Assembly: GCA_040905285.1 (NCBI GenBank)
Contig: JBBDRV010000087.1
Span: 1 to 43,366 of the forward strand
DNA from: JBBDRV01 sp040905285
GTDB taxonomy: Bacteria; Bacteroidota; Rhodothermia; Balneolales; Balneolaceae
Reading direction: 5' to 3'
DNA length: 43,366 bases
A model generated the notes under the pieces. It searched no databases and had not been told where the DNA came from. It was given only the letters and a program-made list of their open reading frames with translations. This document shows, one piece after another, positions 9,200 to 16,920 of the stretch. Within the stretch, counting starts at the first letter, position 1; every line of letters starts with the position of its first letter. The position numbers and the translations under genes were made by a program.

Positions 9200-10299
9200 C
9201 AGACAGTGAGATGACAATGCACAGTACAACAGATAATAACAGTACAACAGATACGGATAATGAAGTGCGGTCGATCCTGTGGAAGGAGGATCACCTGCGT
9301 ATCATTGACCAGACGTTCCTTCCTTCCCGTGAGATCTATACCACGTTGTCCACGGCGGGACAGGTTTGGGAAGCCATCAGGGAACTGCGTGTCCGCGGGG
9401 CATCAGCCATTGGCATAGCTGCCGCCTACGGACTATATATGGGATCAAGGGATATCGCCGACAACGGGTATGAAAGCTTTTGTCTCGAGTTGCAGCGGCT
9501 GAGTGAATACCTGGCTACGGCAAGACCGAATATTGTCAATCTTCAGTGGGCACTGAACAGGATCAACTCCACTATACAGGCTCACAAGGATAAAGATACA
9601 GAAGACCTGAAAGGTATCATTCTCCATACGGCCAACACCATCTACGATGAAGACAGGAGGCACTGCAGGACCATCGGGGAAAACGGGCTGGACATCGTTC
9701 CCGAAAACGCCCGCATTCTGACACACTGCAATACAGGAAACCTGGCGACGGCGGGGGATGGCACAGCTTTTTCCGTCATAGCGCACGCCCACCTGGCCGG
9801 CATGATCAGAAATATCTGGATCGGTGAAACACGGCCCCTTCTCCAGGGGGCCCGTCTGACTACCTGGGAGCTTCAAAAAAAAGAAATCCCGTTCACGCTG
9901 ATCACCGACAGTACCGCGGGATACCTGATGAAACAGGGGGAAGTGGATCTGGTGATTGTGGGTGCGGACAGAATAGCTGCGAACGGGGACACGGCCGGCA
10001 GAATCGGAACATACAGCCTGGCTGTTCTTGCCGCAGGACATAATATCCCGTTTTATGTGGCCGCTTCCTGCTCCACAATCGACCTTTGCCACCCCGAAGG
10101 GAGTGACATACCGCTCGAACAGAGAAGTCCCGGTGAGGTAACCCAATACGGCAATACGCAAACCGCACCTAAAAAAACGGATGCCTACAACCCCGCCTTC
10201 GACATAACCCCCCATTCATACATAGCAGGATTCATTACAGAACACGGTATCATCCGGCCGGACTATACCGCGAATCTGCCTGCCGCCATACAGAGTTGA
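9196..10299 (+). CDS. mtnA: S-methyl-5-thioribose-1-phosphate isomerase
   Basis: MtnA converts methylthioribose-1-phosphate to methylthioribulose-1-phosphate in the cytoplasmic methionine salvage pathway. The 367-residue protein shows RVRGASAIGIAAAYG, the catalytic-cysteine motif ILTHCNTGNLAT and the catalytic-aspartate motif VGADRIAANGDTAGRIGTY. IPLEQRSPGEVT follows toward the end. These distinguish it from the related eIF2B-type subunits. About 23 low-complexity Thr/Asp/Asn-rich residues precede the conserved start (VRSILWKEDHL). They are encoded by a short direct repeat, AGTACAACAGATA, at 9222 and 9241. An alternative ATG at 9211 would shorten this. No other methionine-salvage gene is in the window. 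The stop codon lies inside a tandem repeat described separately. Confidence 0.95.
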   Translation: MTDSEMTMHSTTDNNSTTDTDNEVRSILWKEDHLRIIDQTFLPSREIYTTLSTAGQVWEAIRELRVRGASAIGIAAAYGLYMGSRDIADNGYESFCLELQRLSEYLATARPNIVNLQWALNRINSTIQAHKDKDTEDLKGIILHTANTIYDEDRRHCRTIGENGLDIVPENARILTHCNTGNLATAGDGTAFSVIAHAHLAGMIRNIWIGETRPLLQGARLTTWELQKKEIPFTLITDSTAGYLMKQGEVDLVIVGADRIAANGDTAGRIGTYSLAVLAAGHNIPFYVAASCSTIDLCHPEGSDIPLEQRSPGEVTQYGNTQTAPKKTDAYNPAFDITPHSYIAGFITEHGIIRPDYTANLPAAIQS

Positions 10300-10369
10300 G
10301 AGCAGTCAGCCAGAGCAGGGCCGCTGTCATGCAGAGCTGAATTGCCGTCAGCCGGAGCAGGGCCGCTGT
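10287..10369. repeat. two imperfect ~42-bp tandem copies spanning the mtnA stop codon
   Basis: Copy 1 (10287-10327) begins CATACAGAGTTGA and includes the mtnA stop TGA. Copy 2 (10328-10369) begins CATGCAGAGCTGA and ends at the phosphofructokinase stop. Both end in AGCAGGGCCGCTGT. The two copies fill the whole gap between the two convergent genes. Confidence 0.85.
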
Positions 10370-11451
10370 CAGCTATCTTCCCCGAAACAGATCCCGACAT
10401 CCCGTCCTGTTGACACCGTATCGCCTTCAAGCGGTACGGTTTTGATCCTGTCAGCGACATCGGAGATCGGAATGCAGCTAATCCGGTGTTCCTTCATCAC
10501 AATCAGCTTGTTAAAATTACCCTCTTCGACCGTACGGATAGCGGCGGCCCCGAACCGGAGGGAAATCAGCCGGTCGTGCGTCGTCGGCGTTCCGCCCCGC
10601 TGCAAATGCCCCAGTACAATGGAGCGGGATTCCTTTCCGGTCCGCGCGCTCAATTCCTTTTCCAGAAACTCACCCACACCTCCCAAAAGCTCTGACTGGC
10701 CCGGCTGATGGCTTTTCACAAAGCGTTCGCCGCCCTTCTGTATCGCCCCCTCGGCTACCACCACGATTGCATAACCCCTGCTGTTCTGATCGAGCTCCCG
10801 GATTTTATTCACCACCGGTTCTATTGTAAACGGAATTTCAGGAAGGAGGATCACATCCGCGGAAGCGGACAGCCCCGAATGCAGCGCTATCCATCCGGCA
10901 TAGCGTCCCATCACCTCCACCACCATGATCCGCTGATGGGCTTCGGCCGTCGTCGTCAGTTTGTCAATCGCTTCTGTAGCTGTCGAAACCGCTGTGTCGA
11001 ACCCGAGCGTTTCGTCGGTGCCCCAGATATCGTTATCTATCGTTTTGGGTACTCCGACGATATTAAGTCCCTTCTTTGTCAGCTTGTCGGCGATAAGCAT
11101 CGACCCGTCTCCACCCATCGCCACAAGGGCATCTATTCCGTATTCCCTGAACACCCCGGCCACATGGTCAGAGCGGTCTTCAACCCCCTGACTTCCATCG
11201 TCCTTTACACACGGCATCTCAAACGGATTGCCCCTGTTGGCCGTCCCGAGAATGGTACCGCCCTGCAGGGTAATTCCATGGACTTTCTCTCTCGTCAGGG
11301 GTACAAAGGGGGTATCGGTGAAAAGAGAACCATATCCGTTGCGGATTCCGTACACCTCCCATCCCCGATGCAATGCTGCAAGAGTAGCGGCGCGTATAGC
11401 CGCGTTAAGGCCCGGGGCATCCCCGCCGCCCGTATTAATTGCTATTTTCAT
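10369..11451 (-). CDS. pfkA: 6-phosphofructokinase (PfkA family, mixed group III signature)
   Basis: This glycolytic enzyme phosphorylates fructose 6-phosphate at C1. The 360-residue protein has GGGDAPGLNAAIRA at the N-terminus, GGDGS (113-117) and PKTIDND (135-141). Downstream are VEVMGRYAGWIALH and LGHLQRGGTPT. At the donor-discriminating positions it has Gly116 (equivalent to E. coli Gly104, typical of ATP enzymes) and Lys136 (equivalent to 124, typical of pyrophosphate enzymes). That is the mixed pattern of group III actinobacterial-type PFKs, of which biochemically studied examples use ATP. ATP is therefore the likelier donor, though not certain. It lies 30 bp downstream of the YciO gene on the same strand. 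Confidence 0.94.
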   Translation of the reverse strand: MKIAINTGGGDAPGLNAAIRAATLAALHRGWEVYGIRNGYGSLFTDTPFVPLTREKVHGITLQGGTILGTANRGNPFEMPCVKDDGSQGVEDRSDHVAGVFREYGIDALVAMGGDGSMLIADKLTKKGLNIVGVPKTIDNDIWGTDETLGFDTAVSTATEAIDKLTTTAEAHQRIMVVEVMGRYAGWIALHSGLSASADVILLPEIPFTIEPVVNKIRELDQNSRGYAIVVVAEGAIQKGGERFVKSHQPGQSELLGGVGEFLEKELSARTGKESRSIVLGHLQRGGTPTTHDRLISLRFGAAAIRTVEEGNFNKLIVMKEHRISCIPISDVADRIKTVPLEGDTVSTGRDVGICFGEDS

Positions 11452-11481
11452 AAGTCCGTTCCCAATTAGCAGTAATCAGTT

Positions 11482-12153
11482 TCACGCCGGTGTAACAAGA
11501 GTCTGGCCCTCCAGCGCAAGTGCTTCCTGGAGTTTATCCATGCCCGGGCCTTCCCTTACCAGTTCGGGCTCATTTCCGGTAAGGTCAACAATTGTCGACT
11601 CCTGGTCATTCAATGGCTGCTGATTATCGATCGTCAGGTCTACGAGGTGTTTAAAACGGCTCAGGAATAGCTCCCGCTCTCCTGAAGAAGGGCTACCGTA
11701 CCTGCTCTCTTCAAGTTTGGCTGTAATAGCCAGAAGCGGCCTGTTCAGAGCCTCGATCAGGCTGAGACATATCGGGTAGTCCGGAACACGGATGCCGACT
11801 GTCTTCTTCTTCGGATGGACGAGCAGCCGGGGAACCTCCCGTGTTGCCGGAAGAATGCAGGTAAACGTGCCGGGAATAAGGCGCCTCACCAGCTTAAAGT
11901 TGCGGTCGTCCAGCTTTGCAAAAACCGAGGCATGCTGCAGACTGTGGCACATTACAGTCAAATGATCATTTTTATCAAGACTCCGGATTTTCCGGATACG
12001 GTCAATGCCTTTTTTATTTTGATAATCGCAGGCAAGCGCGTATTGGGAATCTGTGGGCATTAAAATCACCGAACCGGCTTTCAGGGAATCAACAATTTCA
12101 AATATTCGCTTTTGGTGAGGGGTCTCCGGATGCAGTTTTATTCGTTTGGCCAT
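11482..12153 (-). CDS. Sua5/YciO/YrdC-family protein, YciO-like
   Basis: The 223-residue product has a single YrdC-type fold covering nearly its full length. The motif ILMPTDSQYALACDYQNKKG near residue 30 is the N-terminal nucleotide-binding signature, close to the YciO version (PTDSxYALGCD). IRKIRSLDKNDHLTVMC follows. Then come LIPGTFTCILPAT, VGIRVPDYP and the STIVDL ending of the fold (ESTIVDLTGNEPELVREG). TsaC/Sua5 members make threonylcarbamoyl-AMP for tRNA t6A37; YciO members are close relatives with a less certain role. I favour YciO because of the motif spelling and absence of the Sua5 C-terminal domain. It precedes pfkA by 30 bp, probably in one transcript. Confidence 0.85.
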   Translation of the reverse strand: MAKRIKLHPETPHQKRIFEIVDSLKAGSVILMPTDSQYALACDYQNKKGIDRIRKIRSLDKNDHLTVMCHSLQHASVFAKLDDRNFKLVRRLIPGTFTCILPATREVPRLLVHPKKKTVGIRVPDYPICLSLIEALNRPLLAITAKLEESRYGSPSSGERELFLSRFKHLVDLTIDNQQPLNDQESTIVDLTGNEPELVREGPGMDKLQEALALEGQTLVTPA

Positions 12154-12585
12154 AGGCTGCGATGTTTGATTTTGACCCGGTAAAATGCAGATCGTTTCTG
12201 TCTGATCCGATATGCAGGTCCGGTCCGTTCAAAATTACGTTTTCAAAATTACGTTGGTGTACGTTGGTGAATGCATCAGTATTTACATTGATAACAATAT
12301 CTACATTGATAACATTACTTGGTCCCGTTGTCAATCTTTATATAGCAAATACCGCCGAAATGATCCCGGTCCCGGATTTTTTTCGGGCTGTCTTTCCGGT
12401 ACCGAAGCCGGCATATTTATTTTTCCCGATATGAATGTAAAATGCAGTGCAGATGTTCATTCCACATCACCGGTTCAACGTTAACCTATGGTATGGCCGG
12501 ATAATACAGTCCGGACAAACAGTCCGGACAAAAACTGTCCGGGTCAAACAATCCGGTCATCCAGTAAAAATTATCGATCACTCTT
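12154..12585. repeat. 432-bp divergent intergenic region with nested short direct repeats
   Basis: This gap separates the divergent YciO and UPF0173 genes and should hold both promoters. It contains TTCAAAATTACGTT at about 12228 and 12242, ACGTTGGTG(T/A) at 12251 and 12261, and TACATTGATAACA at 12284 and 12302 (18-bp period). CAGTCCGGACAAA follows at 12507 and 12520. A minus-strand frame across the first repeats gives an Asn/Val-rich peptide with no family resemblance and is judged noncoding. Confidence 0.6.
12524..12542 (+). promoter_or_regulatory. inverted repeat CCGGACA-n5-TGTCCGG upstream of UPF0173 gene
   Basis: A perfect 7-bp inverted repeat with a 5-base loop (AAAAC) lies 44 bp before the UPF0173 start. 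A direct copy of its left half precedes it at 12511. No T-run follows, so it does not look like a terminator. It could be an operator or a leader hairpin; no binding protein can be named. Confidence 0.3.
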
Positions 12586-13314
12586 ATGGAAACCAACGTA
12601 AAAATCTGGTGGCTGGGCCACTCCGCATTTAAACTGGTGAGTCCGGCCGGCAAGACCATCTATATCGATCCCTTTTTAAGTCAGAATCCCCTGACCCCGG
12701 AATCCCACAGACAGCCGGAAAAAGCCGATTACATTCTACTTACCCACGGACACGACGATCATGTCGGGGATACACTCGATATCGCCGACCGAACCGGTTG
12801 CTCCGTCATCGCACAGGTGGAACTCTCCCATCTGCTCAAAAAAAACGGCTTGAAAGAAGATCAGGCAGTCGAATTCAACAAGGGGGGGACCATCCGGCTG
12901 GATGATTTCTCTGTCACCCTTGTATCTGCCAACCACAGTTCATCTTTTAACGGCGAATATGCCGGGGAAGCCGGAGGTCTGGTCCTCACCTTTGATGACG
13001 GATTCATTTTTTACCATATGGGAGATACCAACATTTTTGCAGACCTTGAGTATTACGCTGACCTTTACGAGCCTTACCTTATAGCCGTTCCGATGGGTGA
13101 TCACTACACGATGGGACCGATGGAAGCGGCCCTCTGCTGCGAAATACTTGACGCTGAATATGCCGTGCCTGTCCATTATGGTACCTTCCCCGTACTAACC
13201 GGCGATCCGGGGGAATTCAAGACCCTGACTGAAGAGTATTCAGATACCGAAGTACTCATCCCCGAACCCGGAGACCAGATCCACGAACTGCTGACAGTGG
13301 ACAGGGAGCAGTGA
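12586..13314 (+). CDS. UPF0173-family metal-dependent hydrolase (MBL fold)
   Basis: This 242-residue cytoplasmic metallo-beta-lactamase-fold protein belongs to the UPF0173/YtkL group. It begins with VKIWWLGHSAFKL and continues with KTIYIDPFL. The metal-binding motif THGHDDHVGD (about 54-63) supplies the HxHxDH ligands. Further ligand regions are ANHSSS, HMGDTNIF and the C-terminal VPVHYGTFP. The substrate of the family is not established. The gene is preceded by a repeat-rich promoter region and followed after 145 bp by a large secreted lyase-like gene. It shows no obvious functional link to that gene. Confidence 0.9.
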   Translation: METNVKIWWLGHSAFKLVSPAGKTIYIDPFLSQNPLTPESHRQPEKADYILLTHGHDDHVGDTLDIADRTGCSVIAQVELSHLLKKNGLKEDQAVEFNKGGTIRLDDFSVTLVSANHSSSFNGEYAGEAGGLVLTFDDGFIFYHMGDTNIFADLEYYADLYEPYLIAVPMGDHYTMGPMEAALCCEILDAEYAVPVHYGTFPVLTGDPGEFKTLTEEYSDTEVLIPEPGDQIHELLTVDREQ

Positions 13315-13459
13315 TTGGGCCCGGCGGAGCAGGGAACGGGTCCCGGTTTTGATTGGATGAGGGTTTTTTGTAAATACCGTTCCGGTACATAAAACCTTCC
13401 GGCAGCTGGATGACTTGAAATCTCCCCCGGTTTTTCCCAATATTTTCCTGTAATAACGC

Positions 13460-16400
13460 ATGAGCATGAACACCAGGACGATTTCCCTTTTGGCGGCAGG
13501 CGTATTCGCCGCCATGATCCTGTCCCCGGTATCCGCTGCCAGTGACATAAAGCCTGTCCATACAGAATTATCCGGTACAGAGCTTACCGGAACAGAATCA
13601 GAAGTCAGTCTCGAGCCCTGGACCTACAGTGAAAATTTCGAAACACGGGAGCCCGGTGCCTGGGCATCCTATCCGCACTGGCTTGACATTGCCTACGATC
13701 CCAATTTCCGGGTGAACGAACTGGTTCCCGGAGATTCCAATATCTCACTGGTACAGAAGGTGGAGCCATATACCAGTCTCTATCCCAATGAGGGCGGAAC
13801 GCCGGACAGTTATGCAGGCGCCCAAAAGCTGCTGGACATGTACCTGGTTCCCGGATCTGAAATCAGATTCAGGTATTATATCAAGACACACCAGCCGGCT
13901 GCATTCTTCACCGTTCGGCTGGCAGGGGGTGACTATGGAAAAATCGACGTATCCCTTCCCGAACCGGAAACCAACCGGTGGGTCCGGGTGACTCTGGACT
14001 ACAATGACATCGTCCGGGAAAATCCGGACCTCAGGGGCCTTGAACAGATACGGATACATGCCCTGGCTTTCCTGACAAAAATATCCGAGGCGGATCCGGA
14101 CATGCCCTTTTATCTCGGGCTGGATGACATCACCCTCCGGGGTGCACGGGAAACGGCTTTCCGGTTTGGGGAACCGGTCATGCATAAGCTCCCGGAATTC
14201 AGCCCCTACATTCCGGCAAACCATTACCGAACAGGTGACAATTTCGTCATCGACGGCCGGTGGCCGGTGGGTGCAGAGAGAGTGGCCGTCGACATTGCCT
14301 CCTATACGGATGAAAATGAGCGGGTATTTGAAGGTGAACTGGTCAGGCAGGGAGACCGCTGGGTCCTTCCCCCGCTGACACTGAATTTTCCGGAAGGCCT
14401 CTATTCAGGCAGGCTGACGGCCCACCACGGACAGAAGCAGCTCGCGGAAACCGAATTCACCCTCCATATCGCTCCGGATAATCTCGGGGGAGAGCATCCC
14501 CGGCTCCTTTTCGATGAAAACCGGAAAGAGATGATCAATGAGCGATTCCGGCAAGAACGCTTTCGGACAGCACGCGAGGAAATCCGGGCAAACATGGACT
14601 CCGTCACCTACCGGGGGTGGACATCCACAAAGGAGGAACTCACCCCCGAGAGCCTTGTCTATGATCTGGATCAATTCCCTGACGAGGACTGGATCCCCAC
14701 CTGGGGGGCCTGGGGATCACGTATCTACATCACCGGGGATGCCATCCGGTGGAATGCGAGAGCCTATGCCCATCTGGGGGACCGTGAAGCAGGCGAATAC
14801 GCAAAAGACCTTCTGGTGGCGCTGGCCGGCTGGCCAAACTGGACGCATCCGTGGCAAACCAAAAGGGGGCGTTTCAGCGAGCACCGGACCGGATTCTGGG
14901 CTCACTGTCTCGCCGAAGGATATGATCTTACGTACGACCTGATGTCTCCCGATGAACGTACAGCTGTACGCAAAGCGCTTCTGAAAAATATCATCGGGGG
15001 AGCTCACCGCACGTATGTCCACAATAATGAAGCAACCGGTCAGACATCCAACTGGCTGGGAATTCTGGTCGGCGGGTCTCTCACCAATATGGCGGCCATT
15101 TTTGGAGATGGTCCGGAGACAGAGAATCTGGAGCCGTATTTTACAGGGGCAATGATCAAATTCTATGAATTCATCAACCGGGTGACCGATTCCGAAGACG
15201 GAGCCTGGGGGGAAGGCCTCGGTTACAACGGGTACAGCTTTGCCAATATGTCCTACAGCGTACCCGCCCTTAAAAACGTCTTCAATATCGATGTTACCGC
15301 ACCGCTGGCGGGAACGTACAACGAATTCATCTGGGCCGGACTGGTGAAGGATAACCGCTGGTTTGAATACGGCGACTCCCACCCCTATCTCGTGTTTCAT
15401 ACGCCCTACCCGGATCAACAAACGATTCATCCACACTGGGCTTTTCTTCTTGAGATGAGAAAGGAACCCCGGCTCGGCTGGTTTTACAACTACATGAAAA
15501 CCCCGAAAGACCGGTCGGGACAGGTGAATCTGGCAGAAAACCGGGAAGCTGAACGGCTGGAAACCTACATGGATGTCGTTTACGAAACCGGGCGGGTGCC
15601 CCGTGAAGATCCGTTCGGGGAAAACCCGGTCAAACTCTTCCGGGAAGCAGGCACAACGGTTTTCAAAAGCGGCTGGGAAGCGGACGATTTCGTCTTTACG
15701 ATGCGGGCCGGGCCGTTCTACAATCACCAGCATGCAGCACACGGCACATTCTGGCTTGCCGACCGGGGGGTCATCTTCATTGAACAGCGGCGGGTCAGCA
15801 AACAGACGATAGGAGCCTCGACCGTGCTCATAGACGGAAACCATCAGAGCCAGCGTTCCGGCGACCACCAGTACTTTGCACCGGGTTTCCATGACCATGC
15901 CTCCACCGGCCATTTCCTGGATGGCCGGGATGCCGCCTGGTCGTCGGCCGACATAGGAAAGCTCTACTGGGACAAGGTAAAATCCCTGCACCGGAATGTG
16001 CTGTATCTCAAACCTGATGTGCTCCTCATGCTGGACACCGTCGTGCCCGCCGGGGCGAAAAGGGATGTGACCCTTCAATACCAGACTTCCCGGCTCGACG
16101 GTATCCGGACAGGCGGGAAGGCCTCTTCCATTACGAAAGAGGGGGCGAGCCTGCACATCATGCACCTTGCCCCGGACCACGTGGAGGCAAAAGCGGTGGA
16201 AACGCCCCATCGCTCCGGAACACTCCGGAGCGAAAGGTCTCTGGTAAAACCGGGAATGCTCACCCTTACAGCCCGGGCGGAGAACAACCCGCTCGTAATG
16301 GCCAATCTCCTGACCACGTCATCCGAAGGAGAAATGCCGGACGTGGACAGCAAACCGGGCACGGGCCATGTCGCAGGCACCCTAAAAGGAAGTGATTTTG

Positions 16401-16744
16401 CATTCAGCACCCACCCCGGACGCCTGTATGAGGTTGAAGACATGTCAACAGATGCCCTGGCCCTGACGTGGAGCGGGGACAGGATTTTTGCCGCCGAAGC
16501 CACCGTCCTCCGGCGCGCGGGCAAGCTGGTTTTGAAATCCGGCAGCCCGGTCACCTTCGAGTATTCCCCCGATGGCAGCATTACCTATTACCGTGAGACG
16601 GGCGGACCGCTGACCGTCGGTGCGGCATCCCCGCCGGAATCGGTTTCACATAACGGGGCCGCCTCCGACTTCACCTACGACAGCCTGGAAAAAAGCTTCA
16701 CACTGGAGGTCTCCGCAGGAGAAGGAACGGTGACGGTGCAGTAA
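13460..16744 (+). CDS. large secreted heparinase II/III-like protein (putative polysaccharide lyase)
   Basis: The 1094-residue exported protein begins with a signal peptide (about 1-27, ending near VSAAS). An N-terminal beta-rich, jelly-roll-like region (about 50-230) is followed by a second Ig-like stretch (about 250-340). An alpha/alpha-toroid domain (about 345-690) carries HNNEATGQTSNWLGILVGG. A C-terminal beta-sheet domain shows FYNHQHAAHGTFWLADRG (His756, His758), the typical start of the heparinase II/III-like domain. Related enzymes cleave uronic-acid-containing polysaccharides such as heparan sulfate or alginate by beta-elimination; the substrate here is unknown. No SusC/SusD-type transporter is adjacent, so this is not a classical utilisation locus. 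The start is ATG 13460 (MSMNTRT); ATG 13466 is equally possible. Confidence 0.82.
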   Translation: MSMNTRTISLLAAGVFAAMILSPVSAASDIKPVHTELSGTELTGTESEVSLEPWTYSENFETREPGAWASYPHWLDIAYDPNFRVNELVPGDSNISLVQKVEPYTSLYPNEGGTPDSYAGAQKLLDMYLVPGSEIRFRYYIKTHQPAAFFTVRLAGGDYGKIDVSLPEPETNRWVRVTLDYNDIVRENPDLRGLEQIRIHALAFLTKISEADPDMPFYLGLDDITLRGARETAFRFGEPVMHKLPEFSPYIPANHYRTGDNFVIDGRWPVGAERVAVDIASYTDENERVFEGELVRQGDRWVLPPLTLNFPEGLYSGRLTAHHGQKQLAETEFTLHIAPDNLGGEHPRLLFDENRKEMINERFRQERFRTAREEIRANMDSVTYRGWTSTKEELTPESLVYDLDQFPDEDWIPTWGAWGSRIYITGDAIRWNARAYAHLGDREAGEYAKDLLVALAGWPNWTHPWQTKRGRFSEHRTGFWAHCLAEGYDLTYDLMSPDERTAVRKALLKNIIGGAHRTYVHNNEATGQTSNWLGILVGGSLTNMAAIFGDGPETENLEPYFTGAMIKFYEFINRVTDSEDGAWGEGLGYNGYSFANMSYSVPALKNVFNIDVTAPLAGTYNEFIWAGLVKDNRWFEYGDSHPYLVFHTPYPDQQTIHPHWAFLLEMRKEPRLGWFYNYMKTPKDRSGQVNLAENREAERLETYMDVVYETGRVPREDPFGENPVKLFREAGTTVFKSGWEADDFVFTMRAGPFYNHQHAAHGTFWLADRGVIFIEQRRVSKQTIGASTVLIDGNHQSQRSGDHQYFAPGFHDHASTGHFLDGRDAAWSSADIGKLYWDKVKSLHRNVLYLKPDVLLMLDTVVPAGAKRDVTLQYQTSRLDGIRTGGKASSITKEGASLHIMHLAPDHVEAKAVETPHRSGTLRSERSLVKPGMLTLTARAENNPLVMANLLTTSSEGEMPDVDSKPGTGHVAGTLKGSDFAFSTHPGRLYEVEDMSTDALALTWSGDRIFAAEATVLRRAGKLVLKSGSPVTFEYSPDGSITYYRETGGPLTVGAASPPESVSHNGAASDFTYDSLEKSFTLEVSAGEGTVTVQ

Positions 16745-16809
16745 GCGTCAGCCTCTGCGGACTGCTCCGGTCGATCCTGCTTTCTGTTGAGCTGCCAGCG
16801 AGTCGGTCT

Positions 16810-16920
16810 GTTTATTCTTCAGCCCTGCTTTTCGGGGCTTGTTTCGACCTGTTATTCTCGGCCCCGCTTCCGGTTCGGCTGGCTCCGGTCCTTGTTTATT
16901 CTTTGGAACGTTTATTCTTC
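16810..16920. repeat. GTTTATTCTT repeats, one containing the stop codon of the PQQ dehydrogenase
   Basis: GTTTATTCTTC occurs at 16810-16820 and 16910-16920, and GTTTATTCTT at 16894-16903. On the minus strand the copy at 16910 reads GAAGAATAAAC and includes the TAA stop of the dehydrogenase. The other copies are displaced versions lying beyond the gene end. Confidence 0.7.
16821..16839. terminator. possible bidirectional terminator hairpin between convergent genes
   Basis: AGCCCTG-CTTTT-CGGGGCT can fold into a 7-bp stem (one G-T pair) with a 5-base loop. It lies between the convergent heparinase-like gene and PQQ dehydrogenase gene. It is followed on the plus strand only by TGTTTCG, so the T-tract is weak. 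Confidence 0.3.

Noticed and set aside
12098..12334. 78-codon minus-strand open frame near YciO
   Set aside because: It overlaps the YciO start out of frame and is an Asn/Val-rich translation of short repeats.
13330..13350. Terminator after the UPF0173 gene (GGGA-ACGGG-TCCC then TTTT)
   Set aside because: Only a 4-bp stem with a short, interrupted T-run; too weak to report as a feature.
14717..16210. 497-codon minus-strand open frame inside the heparinase-like gene
   Set aside because: It is fully antisense to a gene with clear signal peptide and domain motifs; its composition is that of a shadow frame in GC-rich DNA.
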